Below, in pieces: positions 23,901-33,200 of a stretch of 64,000 nucleotides of DNA. A model generated the notes under the pieces. It searched no databases and was not told the DNA's origin. It saw only the letters and a program-made list of their open reading frames with translations. How positions within the stretch are numbered: the first letter of the stretch is position 1; every line of letters begins with the position of its first letter. The translations under genes and the position numbers were made by a program. Source of the stretch: Aspidapion aeneum. Taxonomy: Eukaryota > Arthropoda > Insecta > Coleoptera > Brentidae. The stretch is from NCBI GenBank assembly GCA_963576565.1, contig OY755047.1, positions 9,456,931-9,520,930 of the forward strand. Reading direction: 5' to 3'.

Positions 23901-24604
23901 TAATTTAATTCCAGGTGCCTCAAAAATATGTGCACAAGACAAATGGGTAGTAAAAGGAGGATTTGCTGAACACTATAGCTGATGTGCAAAACAGGAATAA
24001 AACATATTGTGAAGCTCAAAGTTTTTACAATGTTCCAATATCTGTAATATTCCATTGGCACAATGGTCGAAGGAATTCCTTAGATTCCACTGGTCCTTGT
24101 CACCAAATGGCGTTTAATGCAGATGTAGAATCCAACATTGTAGATTGCCTACTGGCCAGAGCAAGATATCTGTGCAACAAAGATAAGCTAAAATACCAGT
24201 TTACATTTACCCTGGTTTGTTCAAATAAATGTAAACATTTTTTTTTTCTTAAAAGAGCTTTTGTTTTTTTGTTAATTTTGTTGGATAATTGGATAATGTC
24301 CAAATATTACCACAAAATTTTTGTATAATTTTTCTTATAAACGGGAGTGTCTATTTTTTTATTTTAAATCTGAAATTTCAAAAAATGGTCAAAATCGTTT
24401 ACATTTACCCCAGTCGACCCTATATTTAAACTTACTCCCTTTATCGAACTTGATCCAATCTCGGTTACAACACTCATCGATGTAACAGTAAGGGTTAACA
24501 CTATGCATTTTTGGCATTTTAGGCCAGGACCACCCTGTGGCTTTATTTATGTTTACCACTATAAAATACACTGATAGAGAGGGTATAATAAATGAGAATT
24601 TCAT
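20841..24604 (-). CDS. Torsin-family AAA+ ATPase, C-terminal part missing
   Basis: Exons 24604-24436, 23209-22944, 21235-21091 and 20996-20841 join in phase to give 245 residues. Family knowledge: torsins are AAA+ ATPases of the ER lumen and nuclear envelope that need LAP1/LULL1-type activators. Seen here: a hydrophobic N-terminus (MKFSFIIPSLSVYFIVV) fit for ER targeting, and a Cys-rich segment around residues 38-46. YGQPLI then matches the torsin YGQHLA motif. Walker A is GWTGGGKN at about 99-106 with the family's characteristic Asn, Walker B FIFDEVDK near 165-171, and sensor-1-like FIFLSNTGAEL near 200. The last exon found has a good donor, so at least one more exon is expected for the remaining 80-90 residues (sensor 2 region). 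I could not find it before the epsilon-tubulin start or further downstream. It may be in a place I missed, or lost. Confidence 0.85.
21091..21235 (-). CDS. Torsin exon 3 (Walker B)
   Basis: 145 nt coding ENLVSWLKSNISSCSERLFI, then FDEVDKMIPEVLDAIKP and DHRSDVDGV. Acceptor TTTTAG, donor TTG|GTAGGT. A Ty3/Gypsy fragment begins within about 20 bp of the acceptor. Confidence 0.87.
21255..21530 (-). mobile_element. Ty3/Gypsy reverse transcriptase fragment
   Basis: The minus-strand frame has PVENSLWASALVPVLKEDGA, then CDYKKTVNKAL and YPLPRIEE, the start of the Ty3/Gypsy RT domain. It is short, lacks the catalytic YxDD and has no LTRs in view. It lies in torsin intron 2. Confidence 0.85.
21975..22650 (-). 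mobile_element. LINE C-terminal fragment (jockey/CR1-type)
   Basis: LLGVTIDKSLNWESHI, FWGNSVGAVRILKVQKRCLR and, in broken frames, TIKQTLKNFLQKKSYYSLQE FLND are typical of the region after the RT domain in jockey/CR1-type LINEs. 5'-truncated; antisense-neutral insertion in torsin intron 2, same strand as torsin. Confidence 0.75.
22944..23209 (-). CDS. Torsin exon 2 (Walker A)
   Basis: 266 nt coding LILDLRQNVYGQPLIHNVVD, LTLSFHGWTGGGKNYVSNFI and HHFIGRWHFAEEAKTKQYK. Acceptor TTTTTTAG, donor TAAG|GTAAGT. Confidence 0.9.
23448..24420. mobile_element. Pogo-like DNA transposon remnant with psq-domain piece
   Basis: Ends GGGTCGACCGGGGTAAATG and CATTTACCCCAGTCGACCC, both bordered by TA. Plus-strand frames around 23963-24195 read VQNRNKTYCEAQSFYNVPIS then HNGRRNSLDSTGP and LLARARYLCNKD. 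This matches the psq-type helix-turn-helix N-terminus of pogo/Tigger transposases. The DDE catalytic part is absent. The motif GGGGTAAATGTAAAC or its complement occurs about nine times across the element. It lies in torsin intron 1. Confidence 0.82.
24436..24604 (-). CDS. Torsin exon 1 (start, signal sequence)
   Basis: 169 nt starting MKFSFIIPSLSVYFIVVNIN and continuing SVNPYCYIDECCNRDWIKFD. Donor GGGA|GTAAGT. The first ATG in the exon gives a hydrophobic leader, consistent with ER entry. Confidence 0.8.
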
Positions 24605-25052
24605 TGTAATTTTTGAGTTTTGGATTGTGACAACACTGTTTTCTAAGTTGGATTTGATAATTGAAAATTAAGGAACTTAGTTGGAGTCTAGAAACTCTTG
24701 GATATTTTAAATTTGGGGGAAAAACTGGGAAAAACCAAATAACAAAAAAAATTTAGTTACAAATACAGAAAGTAGGGTTAAGTTTAGGTCACAGGTTTTG
24801 GTTAGGCACACTTGTTGCCGGATAGATGTCGCCCGAGTTGTGGACCGTTGGGGTCACTGCATCACCAAGACATATGCAGTGACACTATGTACCCTCAATG
24901 ATTACACAACCCCTGTGTAATCATTCCCTGAAGAAAAGTTCAAAATTAGGCACTGGAAGCGTGCTAAATGCTTATTAAAATAAACTGGAAGAAGGTGGAT
25001 GAAGATAAAAAAAATCTGTTAAATCTATGCTTAATGTTGTTTTTTTATTAAT

Positions 25053-25060
25053 AAAAAAAA
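25053..25060 (-). terminator. RNA polymerase III terminator
   Basis: Run of eight T on the transcribed strand, 4 nt after the tRNA-Leu 3' end. Confidence 0.8.
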
Positions 25061-25063
25061 GTT

Positions 25064-25146
25064 TGTCAGAAGTGGGATTCGAACCCACGCCCACAGAGTG
25101 GACTGCGACCTGAACGCAGCGCCTTAGACCGCTCGGCCATCCTGAC
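25064..25146 (-). tRNA. tRNA-Leu (anticodon CAG)
   Basis: 83 nt including the discriminator A, without CCA or intron. Acceptor stem GTCAGGA pairs with TTCTGAC with one G-T wobble. The D-arm box is TGGCCGAGCGGTCTAAGGCG. The anticodon arm CTGCG-TTCAGGT-CGCAG places CAG at 34-36. A long class II variable arm and the T-arm GGGTTCGAATCCC follow. All features agree with a functional leucine tRNA. Confidence 0.96.
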
Positions 25147-25504
25147 CATGTAGAAAATTTGTAATAGGTATTTTATAAATCAAAAGTTTCACTAGCCGTA
25201 ACCACATTAGAGGTCGATTCTCGAGAAAGATTGACCCATTATTTGACTTCAAATATTTTATGTTTGGGGTACAAAGTTGAGAGAAAAACAAAAAAAATCT
25301 AAAAGTCTATTACTGGCACTCATAAAACAGAAATAAGAAGCATACTTATTATCGCTACCTATTTTGACTTGTCTTTCCAAAAATTATGACGATTTCCAAG
25401 AATCGCTCCCCTTGTAAACGTCACCATGACGTCATTCTGTCAGACGTAAGAACTAAGGTTAAGATTAAACGTCAGATTTTTGACAGCGGCAGCTCCGTTC
25501 AGCT

Positions 25505-25894
25505 TAGAGATGGGCCAACCTGCGATTTTGGTGGAGCAGTGACAATACGTGACTGCTCCAGTCGCGTCACGGTGACAAATAGCAGTGATTTTTTGGAGCA
25601 GTTTAACCAATACACACCTATAGCGAAATCGCAATCTAGAAAATTGTTCCCTACTCTGCACTGTGCTGCCGCGTAGACGCGGCGCGACAGAGTAACTGCT
25701 TGGGGTACTCGCGATCGCGACTTTACGCTGCGACGGACGCCGGTGCGGTGGTGACGTGGGGATTCGGTCGGGGCTTCAGTGCCAGACTGTGACAAAATGT
25801 CACTGCTATTTAGTTCGGACTGGAGCAGATCGTGACTGCGACAGACGAGTCACAGTGACAAAATCACAGTTCGTGAAATCGCAACCCACCTCTA
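25505..25894. mobile_element. hAT-type MITE with 8-bp target duplication
   Basis: Flanked by an exact direct repeat GTTCAGCT (25497-25504 and 25895-25902). Ends TAGAGATGGG and CCACCTCTA are imperfect inverted repeats, extended by AACCTGCGATTT and AAATCGCAACCC. The interior is GC-rich with repeated CAGTGAC/GTCACTG motifs. It produces open frames on both strands that I do not take as genes. Confidence 0.8.
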
Positions 25895-26400
25895 GTTCAG
25901 CTTGGGTTTTCACAATTTTCTGAGAAAAAAGTGTATTCTTCGTGGTTTTTCTTCAAATAATAAACAAACCAAGTAGTCCATTATAAAATTTTGTGTTTTT
26001 TTATCCCATGTAACCATTGGTAAGACAATATAACATGTAGTTTTTGATAAAAACCGGGTTGTCCCCATTAAAAATTACCACACCCTATCATAATGATTAA
26101 TGTCCATTCCATTCATTGATAGATTTGCTAGTAGACCAAGTGGCCCAAAAATGGCCTATAAAACATTTCCAAGAAAATTAAGTTCTAATTTTTTTAAAAT
26201 GAAGCAGGTATATCAATGAACCTGGCTGAGGGTCTATTCAAGGCAGGCAAATGTATCAATATTGAAGACACAAAGCAGCAACTATAACAAGCACCTATCC
26301 TTGATAGTGCCTTTAGGGCTGGTTTAAGGTCGGTTCAGCCTCATAAATTACATTAGATTAAATTAAATTAACTTACATTAATTTACTCCAAGCTAAATTA

Positions 26401-26564
26401 CAGTCTAACCTCTATAACTCAAAGGGACAACCAAAACAGTTCGAGTTATGGAGAGTTTGAGTTATAGAAATTCAAGTTAAAGAGGTTAAAATAAATATAA
26501 AAACTACAGGGACCATTTAAAAGGTTCAAGTTATAGAGACGTTTGAGTTAGAGAGGTTCTACTG
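26401..26564. mobile_element. Pogo/mariner-like MITE, CAGTCTAACCTCTATAACTC
   Basis: Left end CAGTCTAACCTCTATAACTC after TA, right end GAGTTAGAGAGGTTCTACTG. Internal repeats of GAGTTATAGA. Same family as the copy at 27.7 kb. Confidence 0.75.
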
Positions 26565-27708
26565 CAGACTAACTTAAGAGGACTTTTCTTGATTTTTACA
26601 GTTTTTCTGAAGTTTTTCACTTGTATTTTCTGTAAACATCTTATTTTATCCCTTTAGGAACCTTCCTAAGTAAAAAAACATCACTTTTTTCACAAAAAAT
26701 CTCTTAAGTTAGTCTAATTTGGCTTAGGGTAAGTTAATTTAATTTAATCCAATGTAATTTACTATTATTATTCAGTCGAAAGGGGCTGAGGTGAGACCTA
26801 TAAGGCCAGTTTTGCCCTGTTGTATTGTATTTTGTATTTGAAAGTGGTGGCAGGCCCTACTGGACCTCCATGAACTGCGACCACAAATTGATCTATTGTG
26901 CCCATGTACCTACATACTGAGTTTGACTAAAGTGGCATATTTTTTTTCCACCCAGAACATAAAAAAAACTCTGCAGATTACAAGAAAATGGTTCATATAT
27001 ATATATATATATATATAAGTATATAAGAAAATACTCCCTCTGTACCACTCTGCCATACCACAGTAATTATCTTGAGAAGATTGTTACTGCAGTGGTGGTA
27101 TAGCAGTAATGGGGTCAATAGTTTTTGTCAAGACATACTCAGATTTGTAGTTAAATATCAACCCTAGGAAAGATTGTCAATCACTAGGATGACATTTTAT
27201 ATCTAGATAATATATCTACACAATTATTATGGAGTGTTGCTAAATAGTGTTCCATTATTTTTCTTTTAAATTATTTCTCCCATGCTAAACTACATAAAAT
27301 ATCCCTCAGCGAATTGTAACCCTCCTTTCAGTCAGTCTACAAACTTTTCGCTTAAAGTATCACTTTAGTCCCTAGGTTTATAATGTACTAATTTACTCTT
27401 ATGACAGGCATATACTGAGGGATACTGATAAATGTGATTATTTTACTAAAATACTATTGCAAAATGTTAGTTTTAGTGACAATGTACAATGGACAAACTC
27501 AATGCTTAATTTTTGTATCTCTATCTTTTTTTTGCCTCCATAGTGTAGTAGAATGAATATAGAAAATTAGCCACTAAATTTGTCATTATGTTGCTAGTAG
27601 AAAACTGGATATCATTTATTTTTCCTATAAATTTCATAAAAATCAGTTATCAGGTATTACACAAATAAATATAATAAATATGTTGCTTATTTTGGCAGTC
27701 AATAAGTA

Positions 27709-27876
27709 CAGTCGAACCTCTATAACTCGAACCTGAAGGGACAACCAAAACAGTTCAAGTTATGGAGAATTCGAGTTATAGAAACTGGAGTTACATAGGT
27801 TAAAATACATGTAAAAAGTGCAGGGACCACTTAAAAGGTTCAAGTTATAGAGGTTCGAGTTAGAGAGGTTTGACTG
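27709..27876. mobile_element. Pogo/mariner-like MITE, second copy
   Basis: CAGTCGAACCTCTATAACTC on the left and GAGTTAGAGAGGTTTGACTG on the right, between TA dinucleotides. About 168 bp, no coding capacity. Confidence 0.82.
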
Positions 27877-28492
27877 TATATTATAAAACTAGAGACTATG
27901 AAGTGGTAATTTTAAAAAAGGTACTTTATTGACAATTTTAAACCATGGGAAAAAAATATGTTTAGGGGTTGGAACTTTTTTTTATTTCTTGTGCTTAAAA
28001 CTAGGTTTCTACTATTTTATTTTCTAAAAACAAGGGCTAAAAATTACATTTTTATGTGCTAAAGTTGCTAAAAATATTCTTATTATTTCTTATTTAAAAA
28101 AAGTTCTATATTAATAATTGTGTTTCAGTTTCTCTTAGGTCAAATGAATAATAACTAATTAGATTATCAAAAATTAGTTTTAATTTAAACAAATACCTAC
28201 ACCTAAAAAGCCAAATAATTTGGCCATGACATAACACAGTTAAGAGTGATGAACTCATACTGTGTTCGTCCAAACAAATACTGTGAGCCACACCCACATG
28301 GCCTGGATACAGGTGACCTCCAGAAAATAACTGGCTGACTGCACAATAAGTGTGTGCTTGTTTATGTAGGGAGAAAAATCAATTTCTGTGCAGACATACA
28401 GTAGTTAGTGGAATAGGTTTTATTTTGGTGTAGGTTTATTTTTTAGGGAGTTATGTAGGGATAATATATACAGGGAGGATAGAAAAACCTTA

Positions 28493-29709
28493 CTGGGTGG
28501 GCCAAAAAAAACTAGACATGTTTTTTTCCTTATAGCTTTGGAACTATACCATCGATTTTATTGGGACAAACTGTACTTGGTAGAGTATTAGTCAGAGTTT
28601 TGACCAAATATATTTTAGCTCACACTACTACTTTAAGTAGTGTGAGCTATGGTGATCCTCATTTTTTCGAGAAAAAAAAGTTGCTCTGATTTCAAAAATT
28701 TTTATATATCTTTGCGTTTCAGATGATTTTGAAACTTTTTTGTTTTGCTGTCTGTCTGTCTGTCTGTATGTATGTCTGTATGTCTGTCTGTAACGACCAA
28801 CCCGCATAACTCAAAAACCGCTTGTCCGATTTTAATGAAATTTGGTACCTAAGTTGGGTCTTGGGCCGTGATGGTCCCATTTAAAAATGAACAAAATCCA
28901 CCAAACGCAAGCTAAATAAAAGGGTGGGGGTAGATTCCAAAAATTAGAGTTTATGTGAAAATATGGCGTGTGTGATATCAAACGAAAGGTAATTGAGTCT
29001 GGAGTTAAAAAAAATGAATTTTAGTTTATTTTTAAAAAAAGGGTGGGGGTAGATGTCAAAAATTAGAGTTTAAGTGAAAATATGGCATGTGTGATATCAA
29101 ACGAAAGGTAATTGAGTCTGGAGTTAAACAAAATACATTTTAGTTTTTTTTAAAAGGGTGGGGGGTAGATTAAAAAAATTTGAGTTTAAGTCAAAACATT
29201 GCTTGTGTGGTATCAAACGAAAGGTAATTGAGTCTGGAGTTGAATAAAATATATTTCAGTTTTTGATTATATTAGCTCACACTATAACTATAGTACCTAG
29301 TGTGAGCTTAGGTGCCCATAGATTGGCAGAGTATTTTTGTCCCCTATCTGAAATCCAAGATGGTGTATGAAATTAAATTGTACCTTACAAAGATGCTCGT
29401 TTATTCTTGTGTTGCAAACATGTTTTATAAATTTTTTCAAATGAGTAAAAAAGCTGCATTCTTGCCACACACAAGGTACGGATCAGCAAAATCGGTTCGG
29501 TGGTTCTAAAAAAAATGTTTTTTGTTTCAATCATTGTTTTGATTATTATATGATTGCCTTGCCAATAATGTCCGGACAAAAAATACATATAGTCAAAACT
29601 CAAATTAATTCTCTGCCAAGTGCAGTTTGTCCCATTAAAATCGATTGTATAGTTCAAAAGTTATAATGAAAAAAAATTGTCCGGTATATGAATGTATGTG
29701 CCCACCCGG
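28493..29709. mobile_element. Foldback element split by a hairpin-ended repeat
   Basis: CTGGGTGGGCCAAAAAAAAC on the left and the region ending GTATGTGCCCACCCGG on the right lie between TA dinucleotides. The arms, of about 95 bp, are inverted through ATCGATTTTATTGGGACAAA. A (TGTC)-bearing repeat (28613-29338) occupies its interior. Confidence 0.75.
28613..29338. mobile_element. Hairpin-ended (TGTC)n repeat element, copy A
   Basis: Starts TTTTAGCTCACAC with a local hairpin (TAGCTCACAC...GTGTGAGCTA) and ends with a second such hairpin followed by GGCAGAGTATTTTT. Inside are a TGTC/TATG microsatellite, the segment CTCAAAAACCGCTTG, and about three diverged tandem units of 110-120 bp containing GATATCAAACGAAAGGTAAT. 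Non-autonomous, class unknown. Copies B and C lie at 47.9 and 50.6 kb. Confidence 0.8.
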
Positions 29710-30217
29710 TATATGAATGTATGTGCTAAACCATGTGCTAAACATCTTAACATTTAAGTTATAAGGTGTTCAAGATTTTTAAAAAATCTCCTGTTTATAT
29801 AAAGTTTTTTAAAGAACTGAACCTCCTGGCACCCCTCCTCCTCCTGACAATAAACCAGAACATAACGTTTTTAAATTTTTTTGAGAAAAATTACTCAGTA
29901 ATTTTAATTAACTAAATTTTAAAAATATTTAATTTGATCAAAATATTTAATTTATTTTTATAGTATGTATGATTATCTAAAATAGAGTGTCAAAAACAAA
30001 ATTGATTCCAATTTTTTTTAGGTGTATGGATGATGTCATGGATTTTATAATCTAAAAATACCAACATGTGTTATATTCTAAATAAACATCTTAGCAAGTT
30101 GTCAATTAGTTTTAATTTTTTTATCTAAGCATTAACGATAAGAGATAAAATTTTTTACAAAAATCCTTAATACATACTTTTGATTTATTTAAAAAAAAAT
30201 ATATGTTATATTTTCAG

Positions 30218-33200
30218 TTAAATATTCTGACACAGAAAAACCCATCAATTACAACCAGGTGATCTGGAAGATACAGGATCATGGATCAAATTCCTCCCCC
30301 CAAGGAGGTTAAAATCCTCGAAACTGCAGAGGATATCCAAGAAAGGAGGCAGCAAGTATTGACAAGATATGACAACTTTAAGGCTGATGCTAGAGCAAAA
30401 AGAGAGAAGTTGGAGGATAGCAGAAGGTTCCAATATTTTAGGTTAGTAGGATTGATTTAAAAAATTTTGAAATGTCAATTCTAGGTTAATAAAGATTTAG
30501 TTATAGAATTTAAAAGGGGCCTACAGACACGCGAGCATTTTTTGAGATTAGTAGGCGAACTAATCTCTGCATACATGTACGTTTGGTGGAATTGCCTACA
30601 CACACGAAGACAAAATTAAACGTTCTAAACATAAACACGATATTATCAATGCGTTTTGCCTAGACACCGAAAGATTTGCTCGCGTACATTGTGCGCGCGA
30701 ACTAATCTTCGAGAGATATTTTAGGCGGATATTGTCTACACACGAAGAGATTAGTATGCGCAAACTTGTACGCGCGTACTAATCTCTGGAAATGTTCGCC
30801 TGTCTGTAGGCTCCTAAAGATGAAAAAGAAATCTTAACAGTATAAAAACTCTTGGAATTGAAAGAAAATATGGCGCCGCCAACAGGCAAAATAAATTAAA
30901 GTCGATCCGGGATTTTAGGGTGAAATGAGGTGAACTTTTATGGGTGAAAAAAAGTATTTTTTTACATCACCTAAAATTTTCGGAAAAAAATTGAGTTGTA
31001 ATTTAAAAAATATTACAGAGGTTGTAGGTATGTATAGACTTCAAGGTAATTAGAAAAAAAAAAGATTTTTCAAAAAATTAAATATTAAATCAATTTTTTA
31101 TTTATTTATAGACGAGATGCTGATGAGCTTGAAGGCTGGATTCTAGAAAAGCTACAAGCAGCCAGCGACGAAAGCTACAAAGATCCCACCAATCTGCAAG
31201 CTAAAATCCAGAAACATCAGGCTTTCGAAGCTGAGGTAGCTGCTCACAGCAATGCTATTGTTGTTTTGGATAATACTGGTAAGGACTGAGACATTGTTTT
31301 TCCTTTAGTTTTGCGGCCTAAGGTATTCTATGGCATAGTTCTGGAAGATTTTTTAAAACTACCGTAGATTTTTGCCTCTAATTTGAGTAGGAGGGCTGGT
31401 GTGACATCATAAATCTAAGATGTTTTTTTCCCAAACTTTGGCTTATATTTTTTGCTAAATTAGCTTTACAAAAAAACGGTAAATACATTTTTTGTTTGCA
31501 ATAAAACACCAATTAAGATAATAATAAAAATTAGCTCGATATCTTAAAATCTAACAAAGACATTCATTTTTGTTTAAATACAAAAAAAAATTGCACAGAA
31601 AAAAAGTTGGAAAGTTTTAGACTACCCCAAATCGATTGTTTACTAGTTTTCGATTTTTACACTCAATTTTAGGTCAAATTTTACAATGTAAAAACTGTCG
31701 AATTATTTAGAGACACCACTGTGGACTAATGTATACAATTACAGTAGAACTTCGATAACTCGAACAACCATGTGCCACATAAAAATTTCGACATCAAATA
31801 ATAAAGAAAAATTTTTGCGGCGTTTTCGCATTTTTTGTAAATCAAAATTTACGTGTTTTTTAAGGAAAATTTGGTATACTTGCAATAATTCTGATATAGC
31901 CAAGTCTATAAAAAATGTTTACCTCTAATACATGTGAATACATAATTTTTGTTCTTATACATATGTATGAGTGTACATATTTATTTTACCGAAAAAAATA
32001 TTTTTTGTGACAGTAACATACACACAACCTCTAAACGTATAGCAAATTGAATATAGATAGATACTTAATTAATGTTAAAAAAAATTGCAAATTTTTACAC
32101 ACGTCAAAAAGTTAAAAATGCTACAGAAATTTGAGCAAAAAGCTTAAATCTAGCTATTTTTAATCCAAAATTTGCTGAGTTTAAAATAAAATAAAAATAT
32201 ATATATAATCTATCATTAAACAAAACAAAATATAAAACTGACAATCTAAAATTGAGCTTTTAAAAGCATCACAAAATTTAAAATTAAGAAACACTCTACA
32301 CACCAAAATGCATGTTGTTGATGTCACACTGCAGAAACTCTTGTTCTGAATAGAAACTTTTTTCATAAAGTAAGTTCTTAATGACCCTCTTGAAAGTATT
32401 TGGAGGAAGCTCTCTAATATTTTCAGGAATCTTATTAAAATATTTAATAACAATGAACTCCGGCCTAGATTGTGTTTTTGTAAGTCGACAGTGAGTCACT
32501 CTCAGATCATTTCCATGACGAGTGGGGTAGTCATGAATGTTATGGTGTGTTTGGTAAATTTCTCTACGCTCTCGAACATAGACAAGACACTCATAGATAA
32601 AAACTGAAGGCAGCGTTAGAATTTTAAGGCTCTTAAATGCCTCTCTGCAGTCCTGACGATAGTCAAGACCAGCCATAAGACGCACAGCCTTTCTCTGGAG
32701 AGAAAAGCCTATCCCGACTGATCCCGCTCTACCCCATGTGATAATGCCATAAGTCATGGTAGAGTGGAAAAGCGCATAGTATGAGCTTTTGAGTGTTTCT
32801 GGGGTTACACATCCTGCAAGATGTCTAAGCAAGAAAACTGAGCTTCATAGTTTCTTACAAGTCTGCTCAATGTGAGAGTCCCATATGAGTTTTGGGTCAA
32901 GATGTATTCCCAAAGTCTTAACCACACCTGGATTCTCCTCTCCCTCAATATCCCTCAGTGTAAAAATAATTATTTGTGTTTTTGCTAGATTTAGGGAGAG
33001 TTTATTTGCATCAAACCAGTCCTTCGCCCTCAACTGTGCCTCATCTGCCTTTCTTAAGGCCTCAGCGAGAATCCTAGCCTTGGTTTTGGTGGTTGTATCA
33101 TCGGCATATGTGGTGTACTTGGACTCCGGGTCACACCAGGGTAGATCATTTACAAATATTAAAAACAGGATTGGTCCTAGGATGGACCTCTGTGGTACCC

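Larger units (their letters stand above)
25903..30217. other. Non-coding region upstream of alpha-spectrin coding exons
   Basis: Apart from the small DNA elements listed separately I see no exon with recognisable protein similarity. The acceptor at 30217 in front of the first coding exon implies that a 5' non-coding exon of alpha-spectrin lies somewhere upstream. It could be in this stretch but cannot be placed from sequence alone. Confidence 0.4.

Noticed and set aside
25386..25795. Overlapping open frames on both strands near 25.5 kb
   Set aside because: They lie in a GC-rich hAT-type MITE with 8-bp target duplication; no similarity to proteins.
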